Shown here in pieces: positions 1 to 12,230 of a stretch of DNA of 64,000 nt. Location of the stretch: contig JAJNNQ010000003.1 of NCBI GenBank assembly GCA_027886175.1, positions 23,787,501 through 23,851,500 on the forward strand. Direction: 5' to 3'. The position numbers were made by a program, and so were the translations under genes. This DNA comes from Phylloscopus collybita. Lineage: Eukaryota; Chordata; Aves; Passeriformes; Phylloscopidae. Numbering within the stretch: the first letter of the stretch is position 1; every line of letters begins with the position of its first letter. The notes beneath the pieces were generated by a model that worked only from the letters and a program-made list of their open reading frames with translations, was not told the origin of the DNA and did no database searches.

Positions 1-611
1 GGAGCTGATCCTTATCCTTTAAGCACACTAGGACATGCCCTCTCTGCTCCCATTTCTTTCTGTGCAGTTTTGGTTCAGATTTCCATAACAGTAGTAGACC
101 CTTCAGTGAGGAGAACAGGTCTGCTCTATCAATATTTGCTCTCGCTTTCTCCTCCCAGAGTGGCAATTACATTTTCTGTCAGGAGATTAGCTGCTCCCTT
201 GCCCACCTGAGATTTGCTCTGGGCACTAGCCAGCTCTTTGAACAGAAATGTGTCCTTTTGACTATAAGCTTACCAAGGCTGTGCAGCCCTCCTCTGCGAG
301 CCTTGTGCGAAGGAGGGGAGTCTCTCCTGACACTGCCAGGGATCTCTGGCCAGAAATCTCTGGTTTTCCAAAGGTTCTGGGGGAGATGTGGAGAAGACTT
401 TGCTCTCAAGAACAGCCAGGCACAAGGCAAAGCACAGCACCAAGTAGTGCAGATTGAGAACAATGCATGCACATGCATCAGTGTGCAGCCACTGCTCACA
501 CTTGCACTGGCAGTCATTCCTAAGGAGGGGCATCTCTTTCACAGCAGCAGTTTTCCACATTAACATTTCCAAGCATTTTTGTGCCAACTCGTTCTTCAAA
601 ACTTGACCCTG
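1..611. other. Intergenic, nothing recognised
   Basis: Non-repetitive sequence. The overlapping ORFs of 69-112 codons on both strands at 179-599 look like chance frames; no domain is visible. Confidence 0.6.
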
Positions 612-1349
612 TGTCTTAGTTTGGAAAGACAGGTATCTGCCAGGGAAAGCTGGGGTTTCCCTTGGAATGGAGAATGTAAACCCCTCACCCCAGCCAAATT
701 ATAATTTTGCAATTCAGGGCTTTCAGGCAAAGATTTGGGAATAGGAATAACAGTTCTTTACTAGGAATACTGACAATTCAAATGCGGTAGTAAACAAACA
801 AACACCAATCCTAGAAACCCTGACAGAGTCAGAGCTACAACCTGACACCCTGTTGGTCAGGGTGTTGGAAGCAGTTCAAAAGTGAGTCCTCCTGGAGTAG
901 CAGATGTGGTTCTGTTGAGGTAGATATGATCCTGTAGATCCAGGGTCCAGTGATGGTGAGAAGGGTCCAGTGATGGTGAGAAGGGTCCAGTCTTCCTCCA
1001 GGAATCCAATGGAACCAGATCCCTGGTGTTCCCACGTCTCAGTTTTTATCCAGGTAGGAATGGTTGGCTCACCCCACTGGGTGGAGCAGCTCACAATGGG
1101 ATGATGGAATGTGGATGTCTGCTTGGGGATGTCTTAATGGCCTATCAGCAGAAAATATCCCCCTGGAGGGAGGATGGGTGGTGTCAGAGATAAGAAACAG
1201 TGTCCCATCTGGTTTGAACAGCTGGCCCATTATCAGAAGGCATCTGCCCCCCCTCCTCCCAGAATAACAAGAGAGAAAGAAAAACATCTCCCCAACTGCT
1301 TTCAGCAGAAGAAACAGAATACACATTTTTGGTTCCATAACCCAAGACA
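612..1349. mobile_element. Solo LTR, family A copy 1
   Basis: This 738-bp element starts TGTCTTAGTTTGG and ends ATAACCCAAGACA, giving inverted termini (TGTCTT...AAGACA) typical of a retroviral LTR. The flanking pentamers are CCCTG (607-611) and CCGTG (1350-1354), which fit a 5-bp target duplication with one later mutation. The body aligns almost throughout with the elements at 4127-4853 and 15440-16223. A unit beginning GGTCCAGTGATGGTGAGAA occurs twice in tandem near 945-990. No gag, pol or env is present, so it is a solo LTR. A 5-bp duplication is compatible with ERVL-like or some ERV1-like elements. I could not fix its transcriptional orientation. Confidence 0.85.
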
Positions 1350-2170
1350 CCGTGTGCCATCCTTTTGGATGTTGAGAAGGTGTAAGGAAGCATTTGGTAC
1401 CTGCTACTTTGGATATGCAAGTGAGAAATACTGTAAACATCCAACTTCATGTCATTCTGGTCCATGATCCATTTCTTAGACAGAAATTGGATTTGCCCTG
1501 AAATCTGGATTTTATTTTTTATCACATTAGATCCTCTCCCAAGAAATATGTAAATGAGAGGACTAAAACTGTATGGATATGTACCTGTCACAGAATTGGT
1601 GTTGTCCCAGTGAATCACCATTTATGAACACTGGACAGATCTGAATAAAATAAACCTTAAGTCATCTCAGAAATAATAAGGGATATGCAGCCTGTGTCCT
1701 TAATAACCTACTGCAGTGAGCTCAGCTACTGCTTCTTAATACTGAATATTCATGAAGTCATTAAATGAATAATTGGGATACATTTACACTTTATTACTGT
1801 TATGGAATAGCCTGGGCACCTTAATAAGCTGCTAATGATTCATTTTGGCATGACAGGAAGAGGGTACAGAGGGAATTTGTCAGTGTGACTTGCTAATGCA
1901 AAAATAATTGTTCCATTTTCCAACTTTAATGTCAAGAAAGACACTGATGTTTAAGAGTGATTCTGCCTCATATTCCCTTTCAGTGGGTATTGGAGATTTG
2001 TAGAGAGCCAGTGCTCTTTCTGTGTCTGCAGTAAATAAAGAACTGGAGAAGAGTAGATAGAAATACTCCCCACAAAACTTCAGAAATTACTAAGAGCTCC
2101 TGCATGGTGCAGATCAGTTCTGATGCACTTGATAAATGAGAGGGATTAGATAAGTAATCTGATTAGAATG
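1350..2170. other. Intergenic, AT-rich
   Basis: AT-rich DNA between two LTRs, with no gene or repeat that I can identify. Confidence 0.6.
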
Positions 2171-2693
2171 TGTGCTGGTTTGAAAGCAAAACCAGTGAGA
2201 CTCCCAGTCAGGGATACAATTTAATAGAAGAAGAAGGGAAAAAAAAGGTGAAATAAATAGAATGATACAACCTAACACCCTGTTGGTCAGGGTGTTTGAA
2301 GCAGTCCGGGAATCCTCCTGGAGCAGCAGATGTGGTTCCGCTGGAGCAGAGATGATCCAAAGCAGTGATCCCTGTAGAAACGTCTGGTAGCTCGTCTCCT
2401 CTGAGAGTTCAGTGGATAGAAGCTGCTAGTGGGGTCTCAAACCCTGGATTATATCCAGGTGGGAATGCTTGGCTCCTCCCCCTGGGCAGAGCATCTCACA
2501 ATGGTACGATTTCATCTTATCAGTCGTGCAAATGGATCCTTGATGGCCCATTAAACAGAGATAATGTCTTCCGGGAAAGCATTGTTGGGCTCGTTAACAG
2601 AAGATAAGGAGAACACTGCCCCACCTTGGCTCCAACGGCTCATGGGGATAGAATACATACCTTGGGCACAATTTTACATTGTAACCTAGGACA
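2171..2693. mobile_element. Solo LTR, family B copy 1 (related to family A)
   Basis: This element of about 523 bp starts TGTGCTGGTTTG and ends AACCTAGGACA. Flanking pentamers are GAATG (2166-2170) and TAATG (2694-2698), matching at four of five positions. The middle, from 'caacctaacaccctgttgg' onward, aligns with family A (TGTTGGTCAGGGTGTT, then a cctcctggagcagcagatgt segment), whereas the outer ends differ. It is therefore a related LTR subfamily rather than a broken copy of A. Confidence 0.65.
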
Positions 2694-2978
2694 TAATGTA
2701 ATAGTCATGGAGGGAGCTTTCCATTACAGTGAGACCTTCACTCTCAAAATAGAATGAAACTTTTATGGATCAATTTAATTACAGTCAGCTATACAAATAT
2801 TTACCATGGCTAGATACTGAAAAGTTACATTCCTCTACTGTAAGATTAATACATCTGCTGTAAAGACATAACCAGTTTCTAAAGGCAGTAGAAATGAAAA
2901 TTTAAACGAAAGCTGGATGTAAAACTTGTAAAACTTAACTCAATCCAGTGTGCTTATTTTTGTGACTTTTAGTCATGG

Positions 2979-3428
2979 TGATGCCTTTTTGGGCTACCTA
3001 GAAACAGAGGCCAGACAAAATCAAGGGAATAAAAAGCAGTTATGTTTATTGAAGGGCCTCCAGGTACATTTAGGGCAGATGAAGCCTTCTCAGGAGCTGC
3101 ACCCAAAAATGAACAACGGGTCAGGGGTTTTCACACTGTTGTAAGTTTGGTCCATTTGCATATTGGGGGTTAATGTTCCAGTTACAGCTTCAGGTAATGA
3201 ACTCATTTACCCCAGGTTTGCTCCCCCCCAACTCACTTTTGCTTACCTCTCTTGGGGCCTGAGGCAGTGAGGTGTCCTTGATTCCCAGGCCTGGAGAGGA
3301 ATGGTTGTGTCTGACCAAAATGGAAAAGCAGTAGCTCACACTGTGTATGGAGTTCAGAGTTACACCCTAAAAAATTGCAGGATTACAAATACATGAAAAG
3401 ATATAAAAGCTCCAATCCCAAGGCATCA
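2979..3428 (-). mobile_element. Solo LTR, family C copy 1
   Basis: This 450-bp element has inverted termini TGATGCCTT...AAGGCATCA. It aligns with the copies at 7927, 11120, 13228, 37377 and 46811. Minus orientation is inferred because only the reverse complement has a poly(A) signal (TTCAATAAA) in the expected place before a short U5. The flanks (ATGG and GGGG) do not form a clear target duplication for this copy. Confidence 0.75.
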
Positions 3429-4126
3429 GGGGTCACCTCCCAAGTGGTGTCTGCCCATCGAGTGCTGCTGGCAGGGCTGAGCCCACCACGGGCTGTGTCT
3501 CATGGGATGGGGACACTGTGGCTGCTCTGGGGAGGGCAGGGAAGATGGCACAGGGAACAAGGTGTCCTTGGCAGTGTTTGTGTGTGTGAGCAGCTTCTCC
3601 AGGACCCAGTGGGTGTCAGGGAGAGGTGAGTGTGGCAGACAGGACACACGTAAAAATTCGGATTCAAGCCCCCAGGCACCTCATCCACAAGAATTTGCAG
3701 ACCATGCACTCTACATCTGGCAGGCAGCTCACATTGTATGTCTTTGATAAATAGTGCTTATTAAAGAGTTAGAAATGTCTCCCTCCCCAGAGAAGCTGTT
3801 TCATACATTTTTCAATCTTTAGGTGAAATGAAAAAGTTTAATGGAAAAGCCCCCATTCAGCCTCCCCCAATGAGCTTCCAGTCAACGTTTTCCTGATGTA
3901 TATAAATTCTTAATTTGTTGTAGATAATGTCTACCAGATGATAGTACCAGGAGCACAAGTGGAAATTAAGGAACAGCAGACTTGGAGCAGAGGTTATTAA
4001 GCACTTTTTCACTATGAGAAACATTAATGAGTTGACTTGAGACAAGGCTGTCATGGCCAGAGAGACCAGACAGAAAGGCTTTGGAGCTGCCTTGTGGAGC
4101 AGGTCAGCCCTGCAGGGATGGGGTAC
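3429..4126. other. Intergenic between LTRs
   Basis: No feature identified. Short ORFs of 60-84 codons on both strands overlap each other and have no visible homology. Confidence 0.6.
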
Positions 4127-4853
4127 TGTCTTGGTTTGGAAAGACAGGTATCTGCCAGGGAAACTGGGGTTTCCCTTAGAATGGAGAATGTAAACCCCTC
4201 AGCCCCTGCCAAATTATAAATTTGCAATCAAGGGCTTTCAGGCAAAGATTTTAGGAATAGGAATAACAGTTCTTTACTAGGAATATTAATAATACAAATT
4301 TAATAGAAAAACAAAACCACCCAACCAAGCCAGCAAACAAACAAACAATTTTGGAGAACCCTGACAAAGTCAAAGCTACAACCTAACACCCTGTGGGTCA
4401 GGGTGTTGGAAGCAGTCCAAAAGTGAGTCCTCCTGGAGTGGCAAATGTGGTTCTGTTGAAGTAGAGATGATCCTGTAGAACAAGGGTCCAGGGGTGGTGA
4501 GGAGGGGTCTGGTGATGGTGAGATGAGGTCTGGTCTTCCTCCCAGGAATTGGGTGAATATTGGATGTTTTTGTGTCCCCGTGTCTCAGTTTTATCCAGGT
4601 AAAAACTGCCTGCCCCCACCCCACTGCCAGGGGGATGTGATGCCATAGGATCACCATCACCATAGGATGATGGAAATGCAGGTGCACCCCTCTGGGGGGG
4701 AAGGTACAGCCTGGAGAGGTGTTAATGGCCCATTATCAGAAGGCATCCAGCCTCTCCCTCCTTGAGTTACAAGAGATAAAGAAAAACATCTCCTCAACTG
4801 CTTTTAACAAATGAAAATAGAATACACACCTTTTGGTTCCATAACCCAAGACA
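4127..4853. mobile_element. Solo LTR, family A copy 2
   Basis: This 727-bp element has TGTCTTGGTTTGG at the start and ATAACCCAAGACA at the end. It is flanked by a perfect 5-bp duplication GGTAC (4122-4126 and 4854-4858), which proves the boundaries. Compared with copies 1 and 3 it lacks about 85 bp near 4720, where the others carry a segment bounded by short direct repeats containing TGGCC. Orientation matches copies 1 and 3. Confidence 0.92.
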
Positions 4854-5290
4854 GGTACAAAGCTGCTTTCCCTGAGGGGCAGTAAAACACCCCCTGAGGA
4901 TGAGAGCACAGTCCCTGAGTCATATCTGCAGAGAGGAGCGTGCCCTGGCTCCCTTGGGGGACAGGCGTATCTGTGGTTTTCCTCTGGGAAGATTTTCAGG
5001 GATATGGAATGTCATTTATACCTTAAATTTGTCTAGTTAGCCATGTTGAAAGCCTAAAAATATAGGTTCTTCTCAAATTCCCTTCCACATTGTTGATGGT
5101 GCTCACGTGTAATGCAGCAGGGTTGGTGTATCACATAAATCCAAGATTTTTGAAGTTTTTAATCTCTGTGGTTTTGGAGAAAGGACCTCTACAGCTTCTC
5201 CAGAATGTGGGGAAATGGCCTAAAATGTGATGTGTTTTAGTGAATGGCTGAAAAAGCAGGAAAGACTATAAGAGAATAATAGTAGTAGTA

Positions 5291-5343
<53 letters not shown>

Positions 5344-5588
5344 GCCTTCTTGGCATATGGTAAGAGTCATCAACAGCATTTATGAGGCTTTGCACAAGGA
5401 TTTATCACATCATCTCTCTTTCTTAGATGAGGAAAGAGAGGCTTAAAAAAAAAAGCAAATTTCCAAGTATAGTCACTGTTTCTCATGTTTGCATTTTTCT
5501 TAAACTCTTTCCCAGGGATCGCGTCAGTAAACAAGGTCACGTACTGTAAGCTATCTTGTTTTTCCAGTGCATTCTCAGAGGAGGGACT
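4854..5588. other. Intergenic, holds only the (AAT)n microsatellite
   Basis: Apart from the (AAT)n tract nothing was recognised. Confidence 0.6.
5276..5342. repeat. (AAT)n microsatellite
   Basis: A run of TAG/TAA units changes from (AGT)n to an uninterrupted (AAT)n of about 16 units. It is ordinary trinucleotide repeat DNA. Confidence 0.97.
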
Positions 5589-5975
5589 TCATGTGGTAGT
5601 CTCTGAAAGTGACCAATGGTTCCCAGGGGTCCCACCTCTAAGGTGGGCACATTTGTAAAAAGTATAAAAGAAGCTTGGAAAATAAACCCGTGGCTCCGAA
5701 CTATTTTTGGGCCGCAAAGAGAGTTCAGCCAATTTCGCCACTTTTAGCAGCTCATGGCTGGGCAGATGATAAGTGATCTGCCCTGAAAAATTTACCAGAG
5801 CACTCTGCAAGGATACATCGTTTGCGAGGCTCCAGTCAAAAGTCTCCCGCTCTATGGGGATCACTATCTGTGCGGGATCCAAGTGCAAATAATGAACCAG
5901 TGGATGAATGAGTGTGGGTTTTGTTTCTGGGACACCTCTGGCCAGAACCAGAGTTGGAGAATTGCAGCTTAACAA
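5589..5975 (-). other. Unexplained 128-codon open reading frame, possible retroelement remnant
   Basis: This is a 128-codon open frame on the minus strand. The plus strand here contains several CpGs (GCG, CCGC, TTTCGCC), while the surrounding DNA is AT-rich and nearly CpG-free. The peptide is not low complexity. It has balanced composition with FDWSLANDVSLQSALVNFSG followed by QITYHLPSHELL, including one N-x-S/T site (NFSG) and a few Cys. I do not recognise a domain. The composition could suit a decayed endogenous retroviral coding fragment, but no LTR pair brackets it and no matching frame continues on either side. It could also be a chance ORF. Confidence 0.3.
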
Positions 5976-7623
5976 TTAGAATACCTGGGGTTTTTACTTA
6001 TTTGTTTAGGGAAAGGGGTAATTATTTTCAGATAAATTTTCATTATTCTTTTTCCCTTATGACATTGACATTTCTAAAGGGGACCAAGCAAATTATCCAT
6101 TATGAAATATTTGACAAATATTTCATAACAAACAAACATCACATTTACTTTGTATGGGCACTTGGTGAGACAGCATATTGAAATGAAAACTGGAACTTAT
6201 AACTTGCTTTGAAAAGATGTTCCAGCTTTTAGAAAAATCACAGGATTTGGAGTTTGGCTTCCTGGGGAATAACATCCTGAAAAATGGCTGATTGTGTGTG
6301 TGTGTGACTGTACATGAGTCTGTCCTCAATAATTTTTGAACTGTGCATCTCTCAGTTAAGGAAATTTTTACTGATCCACCCACAATGTATCATTGGAGTA
6401 GGGAAATATGTTCCTTCTTCTTACATTTGGCAAAACAGTGGCTGGTGCTGATCCTGTGCCTGTATGTTCCAACATCCTCCTTTCACTGCAGTTGAAATTA
6501 ATCTTAAAGAAATTTCTCCTATTTCCAAATGAAAAGAAAATCTTCACATTCTGCAAAATGCAGCTATTTATCTGGCTCTAAGCAGAGAAATCCCTTTGAA
6601 ATGAATTTCCAATACAGCAGTAAAATTTACTGCTTTAGTAAGTTTACACTGCAAAACTTACTTGATAAGGCAATAAAATGTTATCTCAATCATGGAACAG
6701 ATTTGAGGGTACCTTTTAAATGAACTGGTGTTTCCTCTTTGCAGAAACTCCAGTTCCAAGTCAGATGCAAACTTATTCCAAAAACACAGGTCTGGTGCAA
6801 GGTTATCGTTGTGACAAGTTTCCAGCAGAGACTATAGGAGCAGTTATTCTTTTAGAGCTGTTAGTAATTTCTACTGTAACTCCTCACAATGGCAGAAAGC
6901 TTCAGTACTGGAAATGGAACTGGTGGATGGGCTGAGATTGAATTTAGTTTTAAAATGTATATGAGTGACTTTAAAGTGATTTTTCTGGAAAAATTAGGCT
7001 TCTCAACAATATACTTACATGTTAAAGAGAAATGTCTTAGCATTAGAAAACTTATTACCATCATCTGGATTTTTTAAATAAAATATTCATAAAGCCAGAT
7101 CTCAATTTCAAAATGAAAAATAGCCTTTAAATTCTGAAGTAATATATTCTCCCATCTCATTAAAAAGCAGAAATCTATCTTGGATCTTATATGTTCTTCC
7201 TAATTACAAGACTATTTATATAACACTCTGATAGACATCAGCTCTTCTTGGGCTTACAGCCCTTGAAAATCATATAAAATACTTTCCTCTCTGTTTTAGC
7301 CTATATAGCTAATTTTCCATTATTTATAGCATACAACAGCTCGACTCTCAAGGTCACACTCCAAAGAAGGTTTTGTTATATCTCTGAATTCCAATCAGCT
7401 GAAAGAAAATAAAAAAAAAAACACCGCAGAAAATACAGTGAAGGCAATCAAGAACATAATATGGGTTTGGTAAATGCTTTTCAAGGGTGGAGAGTTACTG
7501 AGAAGCTTTTTAGCTAAGGCTTTACTTTAATGGTACATTTAACTAATGCCAAATTGCAGTGGGCTGGAGTGAGTGTCCCTGTGATGTGCATGTAACTACC
7601 CAAGAAATTCATTCTGACAGGTC

Positions 7624-7677
<54 letters not shown>

Positions 7678-7926
7678 CCCCAAGACAAAAGGAGACCTTG
7701 GAACTCTCCCTGCTTTGTATTCTGAACCTTGCTTTCCCGAGGTGCGTGTCCAGGCATTAATCTCAGGAAAGGTTTCATGTCAGTGCATTACTGCAGGAGG
7801 GCAGAGCCCAGCTCACGCTGAGCAAGGCAGGCAGAGCTGGCCCTGCAGTCACTGCTGGCTGCCAGATGTTCACCAGATTTTAACCCTGCTGGCACTGTGA
7901 GGCTAAAGAGCTGTGATGGGTGGAGG
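5976..7926. other. Intergenic, AT-rich
   Basis: AT-rich sequence with short chance ORFs and the poly(T) tract at 7629-7673. No exon or repeat family recognised. Confidence 0.55.
7629..7673. repeat. Poly(T) tract of about 45 bases
   Basis: An uninterrupted run of T. On the minus strand it is poly(A) and could mark the tail of an old retrotransposed sequence lying at 7680-7900. I found no target duplication or recognisable parent to support that, so only the homopolymer itself is certain. Confidence 0.95.
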
Positions 7927-8361
7927 TGATGCCTTGGGAAGGCTGAGCTGGAACAGAGACTGGACAGAGCTAAGAGAATAAAGTAGATATTTATTGAAAG
8001 GCCTTTAGGGTACACCTCGGGCAGGACAAGAGCCTGGCCAGGGCTACACCCAGGGTGGACCCAAAATGGACCACACGTCAGGAGGTCTCACACTTTGATC
8101 AGTTTTGGTCCATTTGCACATTGGGGTTTAATTGTCCAATTACAGCTTCAGGTTGTGAGGTCTCATCCTTCTTGTTCCTCCCTTCAGTCCACTGTTGTTT
8201 GTGTTTTGGGGCCTGAAAGCTGTCCTTGGTGTGCAGCAGGAACAGGATTTGTTTTGTGTCCCTGCTCTGTGCAGAGCTGAGTGACCCTGAATGAGGCTCA
8301 GATCTGCACCCCTGGGCAGCACAGAATTCAAAAAACCCAAAAGCTGAAACTTAAGGCATCA
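7927..8361 (-). mobile_element. Solo LTR, family C copy 2
   Basis: This 435-bp element has TGATGCCTT...AAGGCATCA termini and a 4-bp target duplication GAGG on both sides (7923-7926 and 8362-8365). Its body differs from copy 1 at many positions (GGAAGGCTGAGCTGGAACAG in place of the GGGCTACC segment) and is closest to the copy at 13228-13674, so these two form a subfamily. Orientation is minus, from the poly(A) signal on that strand. Confidence 0.85.
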
Positions 8362-11119
8362 GAGGGAGACAGGATGTGAAGTCCAATGTTGGAAGGCCTG
8401 GCTTTTGCGAGGAGCTCTACGCTGGGCACACACAAGCTGCATTCTCTTAACAGCAGAATTAACTAGAAAAAGGACTGTGTACCATGCTGTGGAGTTTTGG
8501 AAATGTGTTTTGGGGTGTAAACTGGCTTTGATTGAACACAAAGCATAAAATAAAAAACAGTAATGGGAAGGGTCATGATCACACTGAGTTCAGCCCCCTC
8601 CACTGAACAGAAACTCAGGCATGGCACGTTCTTCCACCTCCTAAAGTTGCTGAAGCTGTATGGCATTGTATACCCAGCAACCATGGCACTGATAGCAATG
8701 TGCCAGAAAAAAATTCTAATTCCAAGTCATCCGAGATTCCAAGTCATTCAAGTCATCAAAATGGGGTTTTTTCTAAAACAAATAATTATGTAACTAACTA
8801 ACCAAATAAGTAAATTCAACTAGATGTTGTTCTCATCCTTATATAAATACCCCATTCCTCTCTCTGTTGAAGATTTTATGCTGTCCTAAGAATGTGTTGT
8901 GGACTGCTGGCAAAAATGCTAAATATTCAGAATGCCCTGATTGTATATTTATGGCCTAGAACACTGTATGATTTATTTCACCTATTATCCAGTGAAAGGA
9001 TTCATAATTTATTTGTATCTTTACTTTCAAGTCTGAGAAGGACACATGGGAACAGCACCGTGTAAAGAAGGATGCCCTTCCCTCCTCTCAGAGGATTCAC
9101 TTTTCTGAGCTGCCTGCAGAGCTGGGCCAGAATCTTCCCTTGGGAAATGTAGGCCTGCAGCATTTATCATGACTTGCATCATGGGTACCCAGTGGAAATT
9201 AGATGAGAATTTGGCCACTGCATCCAAGTGCTTCCCATCTATCTTTCCTGATAACGTTATTATTCTAATACCAGTGCTATACTGCAGTTCAACACCTTAT
9301 CTTCAGGAAAGCCACAATGCTTCACAGCACAGTTATGCACTACTGCTGCCCATAACTCACCAGTGTCCTGCTAAACACCTGCTAATGGGATTGCTTTGAT
9401 TTACATTTGGAATAGGTCCTTTACTTCTGCTTCTCATCAGTAATAACCCATGCTTATGGGAAAGGAACCAAACACTTCTCCATGTGAGAAAAACAAAGCA
9501 CACAGTGCTAGGACAATTTTATGAGAACATCAAACTCAATGACTCTTCAACAATTTTTTCCTCTACCTCAAAATCTGTTTTCAGAGTATTACATCTCAAA
9601 TGTAGGAGCACTCTGGTGAGCTCCTCCTAGAGTCTGTAGTTCCCATTGTGTGTGCCATATGCACTTGTTCCAGTCAGGAGCCTCCCAGTTTTGTACCTCA
9701 CTATGGAATGTCTAGCTCCCATTCACTGAGATTCTCTGCATTTTGATAGAGTTAAAAGCATCACGTCTTCTCCCGTGGGCCAAGTCCTGACATTACTGAG
9801 CATCCTTTAGGTTTACAACAGCCAAGCCTTACGGATCTTCCTTCCAAACAAACATTACAGCATCCTTCAGCTTCACCCTTGCTGTGTGTCCAAGTCCTGC
9901 TGACCAGGGGGCTCCTGATTTCCCTCTGCTGTTTCACTCATGGCCATAACCCACATGCCATGGCCAGAGGTGCTGAGCTGCAGAGCCAGCAGCTGCCAGC
10001 TTTGCATTAAATGCACAGAACTTGTACAAATGGTATCAGCCAAGCTCCTGTTTGTCATCTTCAGCCTCACACAGAAACTGGGGAACTGGCAGCCTCAAAA
10101 CCCTCACTTCTTTCATCTCTCTTTCCACCTTTTGTTCTGAAACATCCTACAGGGATTCGTCCAGCAGGGTCTCTGTTGTGTAGCCCCACATTTTCCACTT
10201 TTGAGAGATTTAACACTTCCCAACAGCCATAAGGTTCCTGCAGACTCATGATGGTCAATCCCAGACCAGAATCCCAGACCAGAGGAGAATTTAGACTGAA
10301 GCTGCTCAGATCAACCTGGGGAAGAGAACCCCTAAGCATAGTGGTGATAGAAAGAGCTGGATGTGGGCAGAGTTTTGGTCCAGGGGAGTAGAGTAGGCTC
10401 TCAGGACATGTTGTGACATCCTTTATAGCACCTGCACAATGTGGCTAACAAAGTACCACTCGGGGCATGGGACACTCTGTGGAATTGTTGTTTATGGTGA
10501 CAGTTGTTTATGACAAAAGAATTCCTATGCTGGGATTGTTCACAATGTTTTTATGCAATGAATCTTCCTAAAAACTAGTGTAACTTGGGGCACTCTTTGG
10601 CTTTGTGGACATCTGTGCTGTGGCTGGGGTTAGTGAAGAGTCCCTGAAAGCAGAACAGACTCAGTTCCTCTCACTGGACACTGCTGTTCCCATCACCAGG
10701 ATAACTCCCACCTGTGAGAGTCTGAATGACTTCTCAGCCCCAGTGTGGTGCTACAAGGCTGACTTGGGAAGCTTTGTCCTGCTGCAGACATCTCTTGGCT
10801 TTTGCCAGGAGGTAATAAATCTTAATTAACAAAATAAATCTTTATTCTAGTGCACCAAAATAAATACTTTGCACTCTGTGGCACCTCCCACATGGAAATT
10901 CCAGGGCAACTTAGAGATATTGGTTAACCCAGGCAAGAGGGTCAGCACTCCGATGGGAAACCTGAGGCTTTTGTCACTCAGTCATCTTCCCAAAGTGCCT
11001 GGGAAATGAATGGCAGCATTAAGGCAGCCCTAGAGCAGATTTAGAGCTCTAACAGCAGTTAAAGCACCAGCTGGGCAGGTGCTCTCTGCACAGTCATTGT
11101 TACCTTCCCTTGCCAGAGG
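8362..11119. other. Intergenic, nothing recognised
   Basis: About 2.8 kb of largely unique sequence. ORFs are all under 100 codons and overlap on both strands. No splice-bounded coding segment stood out. Confidence 0.55.
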
Positions 11120-12226
11120 TGATGCCTTAGGATTGTAGCTTTTATATTTTTCATATATTTGTAATCCTGCAATTCTTTAGTGTGTAGCTCTAAACTCCAT
11201 CCACAGTGTGAGTGTTATAAATGGGCCAGGAGACCAGCTCCTTTGAAAAGGCCTTTATTAGAAATCAGCTCTGGGTAGGGGGCTCGAGGGGCTGCGCACG
11301 CCGCCGCTGCTCCCAGTGGACACCACGGAGGAGGAGGTGCAATCGAATCTGCTGCTGCTGCTGCAGAGTCGGGATTCCTTCCTCACGGGGGTTCCCATAG
11401 AATCGCTTTGGCTCGTGTGGTCCAGGGGGGTCACCTCTCTCCAGTTTCTTTCAGGTCATGGCGAGAAAGTAACAAAAAATACCTGCTACCTGCAGGTAGC
11501 TACACGTGTGCCTCGCACAGCATTGTCCTTCTTAGGTCCAGTTTCTGTGTCGGCTCGCTGTCCCAGGGGCTTTTCTAGCTCCAACTGGACCTCCGGCCGC
11601 AGCCAGGCACCATGGGAGTTCCCTGATCTCCATACTGGGCGGTGTCTCCAGCTCGACGGCAGGCAGCAGGAAGCAGCAGGAAGTGGCGGCGGGCTTTACT
11701 CCATGGAGAGGGGAAAACCCAGAATTCAGGGAGAAAGGGTACAGAACTTGGGACATAACAAGCAGAAATTCAGGGGTACAGATTCAACATGAACAGTTTA
11801 AAACAGGCAAGTAACAGTGCAACTTTAATTTTACAGCAAAACAGTATAACAGTACAACTTAGGAGTGCATAACCTGGGGCTATATCTTTCAGAGCTGCTG
11901 CTTTCCCATTTTGGTCAGACAGAACAATTCCTCTCCAGGCCTGGGAATCAAGGACACCTCACTGCCTCAGGTCCCAAGAGATGTAAAACAAAAGTGAATT
12001 GGGGGAGCAAACCTGGGGTAAATGAGTTCATTACTGACGCTCAATATGCAAATGGACCAAACTTACAAAATTGTGAAAACCTGTGACCCATTGTCCATTT
12101 TTGGCTGCAGCCCCTGGGGGCTTTGTCTGCCCCAATTGTACCTGGAGGCCCTTCAATAAATATAACAGCTTTTTATTCCCTTGATTTTGTCTGGCCTCTG
12201 TTTTTAGGTAGCCCAAAAAGGCATCA
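11120..12226 (+). mobile_element. Solo LTR, family C copy 3, split by a younger LTR
   Basis: The outer element runs from TGATGCCTTAGG (11120) to AAAAAGGCATCA (12226), with a 4-bp target duplication GAGG (11116-11119 and 12227-12230). It is interrupted between 11212 and 11892. Removing 11213-11891 joins CACAGTGTGAG to CTGCTGCTTTCC, the same order as in uninterrupted copies (compare the CACTGTGTATGG region near 3335 on the opposite strand). The poly(A) signal TTCAATAAA near 12154 and the U5 side lie on the plus strand. Without the insertion it is about 430 bp, the normal size of the family. Confidence 0.88.
11213..11891 (-). mobile_element. Younger LTR inserted inside family C copy 3
   Basis: This element of about 679 bp sits exactly within the older LTR, with GAG at both junctions (11210-11212 and 11892-11894) as a short target duplication. 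On the minus strand it begins TGAAAGATATAGCCCC and ends CATTTATAACA. An AATAAA signal (plus-strand TTTATT, 11254-11259) lies just before a short U5, as expected of an LTR. The interior is GC- and CpG-rich (11280-11680) with a (CTG)5 run. The 158-codon plus-strand ORF inside it is antisense to the element and not a gene. No second copy occurs in the window. Confidence 0.8.
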
Positions 12227-12230
12227 GAGG

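Noticed and set aside
7629..7930. Processed pseudogene or SINE ending in a poly(A) tail on the minus strand
   Set aside because: There is a 45-base homopolymer but no recognisable parent sequence, and no target duplication could be found.
11316..11792. 158-codon ORF
   Set aside because: It is antisense to a nested LTR in CpG-rich sequence, with no domain.
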